Shown piece after piece: positions 1 through 12,408 of a stretch of DNA of 64,000 nucleotides (its first letter is position 1; each line of letters opens with the position of its first letter). The notes under the pieces were generated by a model. The model did not search any database and was not told where the DNA came from. It saw only the letters and a list, made by a program, of their open reading frames with translations. The position numbers were made by a program, and so were the translations under genes. The stretch is from Desmodesmus armatus (Eukaryota > Chlorophyta > Chlorophyceae > Sphaeropleales > Scenedesmaceae): the NCBI GenBank assembly GCA_007449985.2, contig VIIQ02000028.1:280001-344000 (forward strand), written 5' to 3'.

Positions 1-56
1 CTGAATGTTCAACACGTAGTATGTACATGCTTGCTGCTGCTACCCAGTATGGTGTG

Positions 57-180
57 TGGCCTGGGGGCCGAGCCCTCCACAGTCCACTGGCCTGAGGCCC
101 ACCATACGCCCTGCACACTACCACAGTGTTGTGGCCTGGGGGCAAAGCCCTCCACAGTCCACTGGCCTGAAGCCCACCAT
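57..180. repeat. Two-copy direct repeat, 75-bp period
   Basis: A 49-bp segment at 57-105 recurs at 132-180 with only three or four differences. Both copies read tggcctggggg, then ccctccacagtccactggcc, and end in cccaccat. No function is evident. Confidence 0.85.
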
Positions 181-250
181 GTGAGGGTTACGCATGCGTG
201 ATAGCACAGTCCGATTTCACCCGGACTGCACCTCGCGGGGACTTGAATAG

Positions 251-265
251 CAATGCTGCTGCTGC

Positions 266-309
<44 letters not shown>
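251..309. repeat. CTG/CAG microsatellite
   Basis: A nearly pure run of CTG triplets with one CTT interruption. It lies outside any recognised exon, so the serine-, alanine- or glutamine-rich frames across it are artefacts of the repeat. Confidence 0.9.
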
Positions 310-1540
310 ATGGCTTGTTGAGGATTGGTGCCTGCACTAACAGCCCGACTTGACTGCATTAGTAAACTTGCCTCCCCATTCTCCTATCTTGCATGCTTTG
401 TCGGCAGCTTGTTCCATTCGCATGGTGGTGGTGCCAAGAGCTCCATTAGACCACTTGCAAGGACAAGGCAGGTGTGCAGGTGGGTCCGGGACGAGCAAAA
501 AGCACAACCAGCAGCCTGGAAAATCTGGCATCTTGAACCAAGGCTCCTGAGGTTGTTCGTTGCAGCACTGAGGTCTAGTTCCATATGCTGCTCAGCTGTA
601 CTGCTTGTGCTGTGCCCGAGCCCGTTAATCCGCGCAGCAGCTTTGTGTGAATGTAAATATTACAAGCAAAGACAATATTTTATAGATCACTACCGAATCT
701 GTCACCGAATGAGCGGCCGTGACCGCTGTGTACAGCAACTTTCAGTCAACCGCACCCTTCGAATACGGGCAAAGAAAATGCAAAATAGAATTCAAATGCA
801 CTGGTGGTTGCTTTCTCCATGTTGGGTGTCTCAGGGGCCCTTATGCCATTATGAGGGTACCATGTACAGGCACTACAGAGGCGACATGTCACAGCCCACA
901 GAGTGGCGCACTTTCACCATACACAAGTATCCAATCTATCACCTGGCAATCCAGCTGAAGTGTGCCCAAAGGCAACATGCAAGCTCAACCTGCTCTACAC
1001 TGAGCCTGGTTGTCAAGTTGATGAGCTGACGATGCAAGAAGCAGTGCAGTGAGCAGAACAGTGTCTTTGGACCTGATGATGTTGTGGTACGAGGGCCCTG
1101 CAGTCCCTTAGCTGAAATATACCTGACGGGAGCTCCACGATTTGCCAGTATTGGCCTTGCAACAGATGCCTGAAGCTGAGCAAATGCTGGAAAACATGTG
1201 GTGGAATCTGGTGTGAAGCGCCTGCAGTCCACCTAAACAGTGTGGAAAAGTAAGGGGTGGCGATGCCTCTCTGGTCCTGCCAGCAGCCCAGCAGGTGTAT
1301 GCAAACCTGGCTACCTTGAAGCTTTGTTGAATTCATTGTGCCCTAGGCGCCTGCCCATGCAAGCTGGCTCAGCAGCAGGCCATGGACCATCTCCATGCAT
1401 CCAGGCTTCAAACTCTGAGACAAACTGTCAATACCAGTTGCCAACATCATGTTGGATGACTTGCATCCAACTCTTAGTTCAACTTGCCACGTCCTGGAAA
1501 GTTTCCTGGAAACTCCTGCAACTGCTAAATCATACAGTAT

Positions 1541-1650
1541 AGTACAGTACACTAATTGGGGGACAGATCTGACTCTAGAGTCCCAACCCTGGCGCTAGCC
1601 AGCGAGCCACGAGAGGGCTCATGAGGGTGGCCAGAGGGCCTACTGACGTA
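1541..1650 (+). repeat. Dispersed repeat, copy 1
   Basis: About 110 bp beginning agtacagtac-c/g-taattg and containing ctagccagcgag, then gggctcatgagggtg. The same landmarks occur in the same order at 32441-32533, inside an intron of the long deubiquitinase-like gene. It has no coding potential and may be a short non-autonomous element. Confidence 0.7.
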
Positions 1651-2244
1651 CCCCAGTCTCTCAGGTAAATCAATGCACAACACAACAACACCAGCTGAAA
1701 GGAGGACGCTGCAACCGACTACTTTGCAAACAATCTTCAACAGTGCAACAACACCAGCCGCGCGGCCAACCACAGCCTGTAGTGATGCCAGTGCATGCCG
1801 CTGCTGTACAGAAAAGCAATGCCTCTTGCTCGCTTGCTGCCAGAGCAAACAACACAACACTCAACTGCCATACCGGCCTTCATAAACATCAGCATGATGC
1901 TGACACTGCCTCCCCGCCTGCTGCCTGCCTGCAGGCTGGCACGACAACTTATATGTGCCAGTCCAAGACACCTCACTAAGACAGCACGGCACAGCTGTGC
2001 ACCATCTAGCCGATCCAGAGACCCAGCACTGCTGGGTCTGTGGATGTGTGGGCTGACACCCCACACATCCATCAACCTGAAGAACTACACCTTAGGATAC
2101 CTGCGTGCTCAGGGATTGCACTGCACAGCCCCACAAGCACCACCCTGAGCTGCACAGAACATATCAGCACTCTGAACGCAAACCAGCCACCTGGCACGTG
2201 CAAAGCACTGCTCAGAAAAACAAGGGCATGGCTTGCTGTGATAT

Positions 2245-4440
2245 TCAGGGGTCTGTGGGGCGGGCTGCATCCTCGATCAGCTGCATGAGGGTAGCCTTGA
2301 ACCTGCCGGTCCACTTGGTGCACTCGGCCTCCTTGCCAGGCCCCTCTGCCTGAGCCCTCTTCTGCCCCCAGGTCTGCATCAGAGCCATGGCACACAACAA
2401 ATGCAGGTGTCAGCTCGACAAGCAATGACGTCAGCATCACGATCACACACAAAACAGCACAGTCTGTCAGGCACTGACCAGTCTCGAACGCTCTGCTGCC
2501 GCTGATCCTGTGGTGAAGCCTTGCAGCTGCCACATTTTTTTGAACGCTGAGCACTGCTGGCAGAACCAGGGACAATTCCGCGCAGGGCCACTACTCCTGG
2601 GGTGCAAGTGCATGCATGACATAACCACATGTGCGGCTGGATTTTTGAATGCTGAACATCTGGTCAAGCAGACCCAAGCACCAACCCAAGGCCACACACA
2701 TGCAGTATTGCAGTGCAGTCATACTCGGCGCACCTGCAAACGCTGGTAACCTGCCTCAAACTCCTTGACAGCCTCAGCCCCGTTGCCCTGCAGCGGCTTG
2801 AGGCGTGCCATGCCATCGTCCAGCAGTTCCAGGAGATCATCAGGGCTTCCCGCCTTGAGCAGCAGGTCCTGCAGCACCTTGTCTGCACTGGCCAGGGATG
2901 AGAATTTGGCCAGGCAATAATCACCTGGCGACAACATGTGACAAGGCGGTACAGCACAGGACAGTACAGTGCAGCACAGATAAAGTACAATGGGGCACAG
3001 CAGGACTGCATCACAAAGGGTGCCATTCACAATGTGCACAAAACAGGAGGGCGTCTCTGCCAGGAGCAGCTTGGAGCAGATGACCCATCTCCTCTGTGTG
3101 TACCATACCCCTCAGGCCACAGTGTGGTCCAAAAAAAATGACAAAGCACCCTACTACTTGGTGCGCAGCTAACAGCATCCCGTTCAGCTGCGGCAGCATC
3201 ATCTACAATGTCACGGTGGTAGCTGCTTGGCTCAGCTCACTAACAAACCACCAGACAATGCAATTAACTGCACACATCTGTGTGCGCTGTTTGCTGGATG
3301 AGTGATGTGTATCCACCTACCTGGAGCCAGCTTGCTCAGGTGCAGGCCGTCTGCTGCCGCATTGTTGCCGCTGGCTGGGCTGTTGGAGTCTGTGGGGCCT
3401 GCTGCATCCTCAATCAGCTGCATGAGGGTAGCCTTGAACCTGCCGGTCCACTTGGTGCGCACTTCTTCCTTGCCGGGCCCCTCTGCCTGAGCCCTCTTCT
3501 GCCCCCAGGTCTGCAGGGCCATGGCACACACAACAGGTGCAGGTGTCAGCAAAATATCACATTTACACACAGAACAGCACAGCACAGTCTGTCAGGCACT
3601 AACTAGTCGCGACGCTCCGCTGCCGCTGGTCCTGTGGTGAATCCTTGCAGTTGCCATTACTGCAGGCAAAAACAGGAATAACTCTGTGCAGGGTCGCTTC
3701 CTCCTGCAGAGCATGTGCGTGCATGACATGATTACACATGTGCAACTGAATCCTTCAGTACTGAACATCCGGTCAAGCAGGTACCAATCAGAAGCACACA
3801 CAGTCTTGTTCAGCGCACCTGCAAACGCTGGTACCCTGCCTCAAACTCCCTCATAGCCTCAGGAACCCCGTTGCCCTTAAATAGCTGCAGCCGCTTGAGC
3901 CGTGCCATGGCATCGTCCAGCAGTTCCAGGAGATCATCAGGGCTTTCTGCCTTGAGCAGCAGGTCCTGCAGCGCCATGTCTGCATTGGCCAGGATTGAGA
4001 ATTTGGCCAGGCAATAATCACCTGTCGACAACATGTAAAAAAAGTCGTACAGCACAGGTCAGTACAGTGCAGCACACGACAAAGTACAATGGGGCACAGC
4101 AGACTGCATCACAAAGGGTGCCACCCACAATCTGCACAGAACGGGATGGTGTCCCTGCAAGGAGCAGCTTGGAGCAGATGATGCATCTGCCCTGTGTACC
4201 ATACCCCTCAGGCCACAGTGTGGTCCAAAAAGAATATGACAAAGCACCATACTACTTGGTGCGCAGCTAACAGCATCCCGTTCAGTTGCGGCAGCATCAT
4301 CTACACTGTCACGGTGGTAGCTGCTTGGCTCAGCTCACTAACAAACCACCAGACCAATGCAATTGACTGTACACATCTGTGTGCGCTGTTTGCTGGATGA
4401 GTGATGTGTATCCACCTACCTGGAGCCAGCTTGCTCAGTT
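2245..4440 (-). repeat. 1.1-kb intragenic tandem duplication
   Basis: Exons and introns are repeated together. The module exon ends at 2924 in one copy and 4021 in the other, and the linker exons end at 2373 and 3510, giving offsets of about 1.10-1.14 kb. Intron sequence is also conserved (aagtacaatggggcacagca occurs in both, as do the flanks with cataccc and ctcaggccacagtgtggtcc). Matching introns point to a recent duplication. The downstream copy ends in the native stop codon. Confidence 0.9.
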
Positions 4441-6949
4441 GCAGGCCGTCTGCTGCCGCATTGTTGCCGCTGGCTGGGCTGTGGCCTGGGGCGGCAGCAG
4501 TGGGGGGAGGTCCAATCTCACCAGGCCGGACAGACTTCCAGAGTTCCTGGGCCTCCTTGGGCAGGTTGATCAAGCCAGGCTGCTCGTGGGGCTTGTGCTC
4601 CTTGCAGTAGTTGCAGGGGCAGCTGGCTCCATGGCGGCAGCTGTAGCACTGCCAGTAGCACTGCCAGGACTGGTCGTCGTCGTCGACATCCTCCATGGAT
4701 GAAAAAGTGGAGGTGGGCAGCTGCACAGTCCACACACACGGGCAGCAAGTCACATGCTTGCAGTGCTGGCAGGACGCTGTGGTTGTGGTTTGCAGCACAC
4801 CGATTTGTACCGCTGTCAATGTCCCACAATGTCACCCTGTCAGCATGTGTGGTTGCCTGCTTTGCTGTTGTAACAATGCCGTTCATCACGAACCCGCTTA
4901 CGGCTGGCAGTCAGGCTGGACGCACACACACCTTGTCATCCACGTTGCTCTCGTAGCATGTCTTGTGGAAAGCAGCTGGACAGCTGCTGCATATAATAAG
5001 ACAGTCATCCTCCCTGGCATACTTGCGGCAGTACACACACTTGAGCAGATTCAGGTCTGTGTGCCAGCACAGCCGAATCAGGTCCTGCAGTAAGGCACAC
5101 ATCATGAGGGTGTCAATCTTGTGTGTAATTTGCGGGTCGCTGAACCTGTCAGGGCGCAGGTTGCACAGGACACAGTGCAACAAGGGAGGAACAGGGGGTC
5201 TAGGGCAGTCAGAAAGCAGCACTCGTGAGGAATTGCTGGTAACACTCAGCGTGCTACACACTCAGCACGTGTATGCGTATGTAGCTCACAACAGAGGGGG
5301 GCTGTTATGCCCATCGTACTGGCCTGGTGGCACCCACTGTCTGCACCGGCAGGCATAGGGCGCTGTCACGCAACAGCAAGGTGCTAGCAGCACACCAATG
5401 ATGTGCAGCAGCCCTGTAACACAGAACCAAGCTGCCACAGCAGCAGCAGCAGAAGCACGCACCTGAAGGCTGATCAGGTTGATCTGACTTGTGAGATGAT
5501 CCTCAACCACATATGTGTACTTGGCAGCATTGTACAATCCGCTGCCCAGGTGCTTCTCCCAGCCAGTGAGGCTTCCTTCAAAGGCATCACAACCTGCGCA
5601 CCTGAACGTCGCAGGGGATGGGCACACACGGTGGTTGGCTACTAGCTACTAGTGTATGTACAGCCTGTCAGAAATTTTGGTATGTACGGCCGCTGTCCTG
5701 CAACTGTGCCAGAATCAAAGCTGCATGCGATAATGCCATTGATTTGTGGTGACTGTGTCTGTGTGTAATGCCTTTCCCCCAGCTGCAAACTTCACAACAT
5801 CTGAGGTGTGCAGGCCCGGCCTGCAAGTTGCAGGCTTCAACACTTACTTCACCCGCCCGTCTACAGTGATCGTAGCCTTGCTGCAAGGTGTTTCTGCCTG
5901 CAGCTTGTACACGATGGCTTTGCCGACCATGCAGGGCATCTTCAGCACCTGTGCAGTTGCAGAAATGGTGTGGGGCACCCAAACCCACCAGTCAGGAATC
6001 ATAACAACCTTGACTTGAGTTCATGCATCCAAGGGGCCGTCACTTCATGTGGTGAGCCACCACACTAAGTCTTTTGACCTGCAATGGCACTTTGGCTGCA
6101 TCACGCTGCCCCTACGTAGCTGAGACCCCTATTTTTCATGTCCGGTTGGAAGTGGGGAAGGTAGCATGTTGTTGGTCGCTAACGCCGTGCTGAGCACGTG
6201 CTGGTGGGCAGCACACATCAAGACGCATGTCCACTTGGATGCAACTCGTGTGTCCTAACATATGAGAAGCGCTGGCAAGACGGGCACTGGCATGCAGTAA
6301 CAGTGTGAATGTGCATCACGTGAAAGATTGCTCCTCTGCATACCTTGTCAACAGTGAAGTTGTCAGTGAAGTTGTCAAAGCCAAGTTCCTCACCCTTCTG
6401 TTCTGCTGTTGTCTCCATCTCTTTGGTCACCTGTCGTTGCAGCCCACAGGACAAACCACAGGTTGCTTGTGCTGCCGTGTGCTGCCATCACGCAGTCTGC
6501 ATGCGCATGTCGGCTCACTGCATGCAGGCTGAAGCTCATGCTTTTGAAGCTCAGCGATGCTACCATGTGCGTCATTACATCCTGCAGGCTTAGGCCTTGC
6601 CAGTCACATGCCAGGTTGGCCTCATCCACACATCTTGGTTGCCAGTATCATCTGTTGCTTCTGCAGTTCCTTGTCCATATGCTCAGGGGGGGTACGAGAC
6701 ATCAGTGCAGCATGGGGAGGCAGGTGCCCCGTGCACCTACGTTTTGAGCACGTGGCCTGGGCGACAGGCTGTACCACCACAGTCAGCAGAAGCAGCAAAA
6801 GCAGCAGCAGCAGGACACGTGAAGCTTCAGCCCAGCCCGCTGTGTGCACCTGAAAACAGGCGCAAATGTGTACCCTCAAACTGCGTATGCACTTCGTGTT
6901 GCCTTACCCTACGGGTCTGACCCTGGGACTTGTCCTTGGATGAACGCAT
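2245..6949 (-). CDS. TDBD-PHD finger protein with duplicated C-terminal exons (PHD1)
   Basis: Likely nuclear chromatin or transcription regulator. Exons from 5' to 3': 6949-6908, 6430-6344, 5948-5848, 5601-5463, 5084-4932, 4720-4420, 4021-3819, 3510-3321, 2924-2734, 2373-2245; all splice phases agree (about 511 residues). The third and fourth exons carry a segment (GKAIVYKLQ, then DGRVKCAGC, WEKHLGSG and YTYVV) that follows the plant TDBD pattern, the TOPLESS-binding domain found before PHD fingers. The next exon has CVYC, CSSC and FHKTC, and the one after closes the finger with WQCYWQC. The 3' part encodes two copies of a helical module (GDYCLAKF, LLELLDD, EAGYQRLQ) joined by a TWGQKRAQAEG linker exon. 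Further exons may be hidden between 6431 and 6907. The domain call rests on family knowledge; the nuclear role is inferred. Confidence 0.78.
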
Positions 6950-9798
6950 CAGATCTTGTCCGTGCCAAAAAGATGCCTCAGCGGCCTTCGCCACGCCCGC
7001 GTTTTATGAAAGGAAGAAGTGTTGGTGCCCGAAGGCGAGAGAGACGTAGACCGTAGACTGGCTGCTTTGCTGAGGACTACAGCCTGTAGTACACAAGTCA
7101 CGCAGTCTGCGTGCAGGCCTGCCACATCAGTTCAACAGGGCGCTTTCAAGAAAGCGATTGCCCTTTGATCACACGGCAGACGGCTTATGACGTTTGGCAG
7201 TTGTCTTCCGAGGTATGACACAACTGTCAGCGTCCAGCACCTCTCTTGCAGCAACTGACTACTTTAAGCCTTGCATGTAGCCATGCAAGAAGCTCTGGGG
7301 CGGTGGGCGGGCCTGTGGACAGCCTGTGTGCTCAGCACTAGGCAACAGCAAGTCAAGATCAGCACAATGCATGTTTGGGTCGCGTGGCTGTTCCGCACGA
7401 AACCACCACCAATAGATAGCTAATCACGCGTAGGTTCTATGTGTGCTGTTGTTGTGCGAGGGGGACGCCTGAGGGAAAAGTTACGGCGAGAGTGAGGAAA
7501 GCCAGAGACTGTAACATCGAAGCATGGGAAACGGCCTTGCCATATATGGCAGGCCAACCACTGGACCCACGCTGCAAGGTGCAAAGTGCGACAAAGCTGG
7601 AGGAGAATGCGAAGGGCCGCCACACGAATGAAGTGCTTGTCGTCACAGCATCGTATTCATCTCCTCGTCCGACCAGCCACCTGGGGCACAACCTTGGCAT
7701 TACCTGAAACAGAACACCCAAAACAGTTTTATGAAAGGGTGTTTCTAGGTCTGATGTGTCCACTCTAAGCTTACTGTGCCGCCATTTGGCTGGAACCAAC
7801 GGCGATCGCCGCTTTGACAACGTTGCAACCGTCAGAACGTACTTGCCAGCAACACCGCAACACCAACTTCTTCTGTCAGGTTGTGAAGGACATCGATTCA
7901 GCAGGATTTGGGCACTGCCCCTGTCTGACAAATGTGTGAGCATGCCACAGCATGCGACAGCATGTCAGACACACGCATCGCCTTGTGCGCGTGCTGACTA
8001 TGTCTTTTTGACGTCGTATCGAGTTACATTTTCACATCTCAGGCGGCAATGCGACCCTAGGTTGCAGATGTGCGTTGGGTGCACATGCCTAAGTAGCACT
8101 GTGCTGTCATGATCTCGTCCATTGCATAGACCACACTGCACAGACGGCTACCGCTGCACCAACACCAACACCTCTCAGGTCTCGCTCACACACTTTAACT
8201 ACCCAAGTTGCAGAGCATGTAAACAGGGGCATAATGCATGGTGCGGTCCAGCAGATGTCACACTCACAACAAACAGGCATCAAATTTTGATGCACCCCCA
8301 CCACTCGATCCGTCAATAGAACGTCTAACGCCCAACTGGCGCCAGTACTGCAACGACCTCGGCATTTTATGGGTATGTGGCGCACCTGTACCGTGGCTGT
8401 GCAAAACGCCTTGCGCTACACCATGACAAGCACGGTATGTTGAAGTTGACTTCGGCAATGTTGTAGCAACTTTGCACATCCCGCTGAGTGTGCTTGCTGG
8501 TGTAGCAACGTTTTAACTGCCCAGGGGGGGGGGGGGGGGGGTTGGCTGCGGCCCCCCACCTGGACCCCCCCTGCATACAGACTGTCCTGCTGTCGCTGTC
8601 TTCCGAGTGTGCTTGTTGCTGCTGCTGCTGGTGTCGCTGTCGCTGAGTGTTCTTGCTGATGCAGCAATGTTTGACTGCCCAGGGGGGGTGGCTCCCCCCC
8701 CCCTGGAGACCCCCCTGGACCCCCCCCCCCGTGCATACAGACTATCCTGCTATCGCTGTCTTCCGAGTGTGCTTGTTGCTGCTGCTGCTGGTGTCGGTGT
8801 CGCTGAGTGTTCTTCCTGGTGCAGCAACGTTTAACATGCACAGGCATGCCGCGTTGCTGCATAACTGCAGCAGTTTGCACTCACACCAAGCATGCTGCTG
8901 CCACCTGGGACTTGAGGGTGCTGGGTTTGCCGTTGGTTACGCCTCTAATGCTGCACGTCTTGTGCGTGAAGAAACTGGCCTTTGCATTTTTATTGCTAGC
9001 CTGGGAAGCCTGTTAGGCAGAAGTAGCAAGCAGCCTCAAGCTGCTCCCAATGACCACCTGCAGTGCACTGTGCTGCTGTTGCTGCCTAGGCACCACACTC
9101 TTTGTTGCAGTGCCCGATCCCACACAATTTGATACAAACGTACAAACTCTACTGTACATGTGGCTGGATCCAACTTCAGTACTGTTTGAAAGGATGTGCA
9201 CTGTGCAGCTGTGACAGCGTGGACAACGCGGTATGACTGTGCGACTACGATAAAGACAGAGATGAATGAAGGTACAGGTGTTAAAACAACGAGCCCGAGG
9301 CGCTGGTGCTGCAGCTACAGCCAGGCTTGTCATGTGGGCTACAGCGCTGTAGCATTGACCAACCAGCTGCATCGAGGTGCAGCTGCAAGTAGATTTTTAC
9401 GCATCGCCAACCTGAAGGTTTCTATCGGTTTGAAGTTCCTGTAGTATAACGTCGAGCAGAACCAAGCATTGGCACACTCCGAGCCCGCACGCCTGACTGT
9501 CTCGCCATTTGAACGCCATACGGTAGGCTGTCGGCAGGTGTATGCAGTAGCCGGATTTAAAGCAGTGCGCAGCTTTGCCCCCACGGGGTGTGGTTGCTGA
9601 AAGGTGTCCACCTGGCTGCCAGCTGGCAGGGCTGCTGCTTACGCTTGCAAGCGCACGCGACGGATGCCGTGCCCACTATACACATGCGCACGGCATGAGC
9701 ATATTGTGGGGACGAGGCCAACGCAAGTGCAGCCGTGCTATTCTCTGAGTCCTTGCTGTGTTGACGTCGTCTGGTTTGATGTCCTGCTGCTTATGTGA
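6950..9798. other. Gene-poor interval between PHD1 and LRR protein A
   Basis: No domain or phase-matched exon chain was found. It contains the PHD1 promoter side, a three-copy 160-bp tandem repeat with G and C homopolymers, and possibly 5' untranslated exons of the LRR gene. A good splice donor (gtaagt) at 9895 pairs with an acceptor ending at 10096, so a non-coding leader exon ending at 9894 is plausible. Confidence 0.55.
8482..8840. repeat. Three-copy tandem repeat, about 160 bp
   Basis: The segment cgctgagtgt followed by cttgctg and agcaa-c/t-gttt starts at 8482, 8641 and 8801. Between copies lie an actgcccagg motif running into G or C homopolymers (18 Gs at 8524-8541), tgcatacagact, and a CTG run. 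It has no coding potential. Confidence 0.85.
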
Positions 9799-10126
9799 AG
9801 GTGCAATTCCAGTCTGATTCCGCATCATTTGGACCAGGGTTTGCACAAGTTGCTGCTGACGGAACTGGCTGATTTACATTGGACCTGTCCACAGGTAAGT
9901 GCCATATGGCCATATGGCCAATGCATGGGATGCTTCACTGGGGTATTGAGATGTGAGGGATTGCTGCGAGCAAGGATTGTGCTTAGGCCATGGCCGCAGC
10001 TGGTGGAAGCACACTAAATCTTCTCAAGCAGTATTAGGAGTGTGAGCGCCAACAGACACTCCACGCAGCTGCTTGCATGTTTCTTCTGTCCCACAGGACG
10101 GGGAGGCAAAGGAGAAGCCACCCCTG

Positions 10127-12408
10127 ATGACTACTTGTAAGGCAGTTGAAGAGGCTGCCCCTTCTGCCAGAGAGGCTCTGGCTCGCAAGGGTTTCTTGTT
10201 GCTGGAGTTGCCGGACGCAGTGCTGTTTAAGGTGCTGCAGCACTGTGCAGCCGATGGCACTCGCAGCTTGCTCAGTGCTGCAAGGGCCAACAGCAGGCTG
10301 CACCAGGCCGCCGTACAGGCAATGGCCCGGGACAGCATGACAGGAGTTCTGTCAGAACAGCAGAAGGTGGACAGTGTGCTGCTATACCTGGGCAAGCATG
10401 CCAAGCATGTCAGAGGTGTACGTCTCACGGGTGACAAGCTGCGGTCAGTCTCCCTCAGTCAGCTGCCAACCAACCTTCAGCTCACCAATCTGAAGCTTGA
10501 ACGGTTCAAGCTGCAGCTGCAGCCAGCTGCTGGCTTCCAGGGCTTGTTTGGGTCTGCTGCTGGGCTAGCAAGCCTCAAAAAGCTGCGGCTCAAAGACTGT
10601 GAGCTAGTTGGCACGCTGGCGAAGTCGAATGCCATACCAGCACTGCTGTCACAGCTGCCTGCTGGGCTGGAGCAGCTCAGCCTTAGCAGTCTGCGTTGCG
10701 ACGGCGGCCGCAGGCCATGGGCGGTGATCCCGACTGGCATGTTGCCGCGCCTGCAGCACCTCACCTCACTTCAGATCGTCAGCCAGGATCTCCAAGACTC
10801 TCAGCAAGACTCTGACAACACCAACCCGGCCCTGCAGCCCCTGCAGGCCTTGACTCGACTGGTTAAGCTTCACCTCAAGCACTGCAAGCTGCTTGGCAGC
10901 GGGGGAGATGAGGACCTGGCAGCAACACTAGCAAAGCTGCTTCCTGGCCTGAAGCACCTCAGCATCAGTGGTCTCCGCTGTGATGACAAGAACGTGCAGT
11001 TCCCCGCAGCCATGCTGCAGCAGCAGCAACAGCAGCTCACTCACCTTGAGCTTGGTCTTGATGGCATCATCAAGATGATCAGCCTATTGGGCCCTTGTAA
11101 TACGGTTGGCCTTGCACTGCAGCCCCTGCAGGCCTTGACCCGTTTGGTTGACCTGCGGCTTAGTAGTGGTGTCTCTGGCTTGCATCAGGGCGTCACTGCC
11201 AGCATGCTTTCAGACCTACACAGCCTTCCATGTCTGAAGCTGCGCTACAGCTTTGAGCCAGGCGTCCTGGCTGGCAAGACCCGGCTTCAGCATTTGGCGC
11301 TAGCCAAGGTTCTTGGTGGTGCAGCAGGAGTGGTTCAGCTGCTGGCCCAGGTGCAACTCCTGCAGCATCTGACACACCTGACCCTCCATGGCAGCTTGGA
11401 GGCTGTCGAGCAGGACAACCCCCCTGCAGCAGCCTACTCAGCCCTGACAGCAAGCAGCACCCTGAAGCACCTCACCATCAGCCACTGTGAACTCCCAGCA
11501 GGGGTGTGGCAGCACGTGTTCCCCGCCGGCAGGCAGTTGCCGCACCTGCAGTCCCTCAACATCTCTCTTCGGCCCCATTCCTGGCGCCGGCTGTCATCCA
11601 GCCCTGCCCCGGCTTTTGACACCAACTCCCTTGTCAGCTGCTGCCCTGGCTTGAAGTGTCTGGACGTGAGCTGGTTCCGTGTGAGCACAGACTTGCTGGT
11701 GCCACTACAGGGCCTCAATGTACTGCGTGAGTTGTTCTTGGCTGCTGACTCAACATCGGACCCGGATGCAGCTGAAGGCCTGCAAGCAGTCTGTCAGCCG
11801 GCAAGACTCAAGAAGCTCGGCTTGGTGATGGTGTTTCTTCCTACTGCAGAGGAGCGCCTGTTGCTGCAACTGACACAGCTGAAGAAGCTGACAGAATTGA
11901 CCTACAGAGGCCCGTTGAATGGAGCTTGCCAGGTTGTGAAGCTCAGTGATGAGGTGAGCACACATACCTACAAACAAGTTGCCCAACTGTACTCTTCTGC
12001 TCCCGGGTTTCTGTTTCATGATAAGGGGACCCCATGCTGCTAGGTTCAGTTACATGTACGTTGCCTCCAAGTGCAATTTGTTGGCAAGTTAGGACTTGTG
12101 CCTTTGAGACTCTAGGTATTTCAGTGGACTGGCATTACCAAGGCCAGGCAACAAAGCTGGACAGCAAGTGGCACAGGCTGCCCAGCTTGGCATCAGGGAG
12201 ATGACGCCTGCTTGCTGTTGGCTGTGTGGGGTCGACGGGGAGAAAGGCTCAACTTGACTCATGCCTCAAGCAGCAGTGTTGCAAATGCTGTGTCCTGCAG
12301 GCCATTAGTGATGAGCCCGTGTGGAGGCAGGTGCTGCTGCGGCACCTTGACCACAGCAACCAGCAAGTGGCAGAGCAAGCAGCTGCAGCACTAAATGAAG
12401 GATGGTAA
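10127..12408 (+). CDS. F-box-like leucine-rich repeat protein A
   Basis: Probably an adaptor or scaffold. Exons are 10127-11953 and 12301-12408, joined in phase 0 (644 residues). Residues ~27-70 resemble a degenerate F-box (LLELPDAVLFKVLQHC, then a SLLSAARANSRLHQAA helix). The rest is irregular leucine-rich repeats of the LxxLxLxxC type (LKKLRLKDCELV, LVKLHLKHCKLL, LKHLTISHCELP). The ATG at 10127 is the first in frame after a good acceptor ending at 10096. Reading through the donor at 11954 instead gives a stop at 12043. The F-box call is weak and the LRR call firm; the F-box implies, but does not prove, an SCF ubiquitin-ligase role. An intronless LRR body is usual for large algal LRR families. 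Confidence 0.78.

Larger units (their letters stand above)
1..2244. other. No supportable gene
   Basis: No reading frame here shows a recognisable domain or a chain of exons with matching splice phases. The open frames are composition shadows rich in Cys, Trp, His and Gln. The stretch holds a 75-bp-period direct repeat, a CTG microsatellite, one copy of a dispersed repeat and the 3' flank of the minus-strand PHD1 gene. Confidence 0.6.

Noticed and set aside
325..1029. 234-residue plus-strand open frame
   Set aside because: Composition is that of random translation (many Cys, Trp, Arg, His), no domain, and no neighbouring exons with matching phase.
6844..7056. Arg-rich plus-strand frame ending in a basic cluster
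   Set aside because: It overlaps the first PHD1 exon on the opposite strand, has no domain, and the basic tail comes from a short purine-rich stretch.
8521..8840. Regularly spaced repeat considered as a CRISPR array
   Set aside because: The spacing is constant because spacers are themselves repeats; there are no unique spacers or cas genes, and the setting is eukaryotic.
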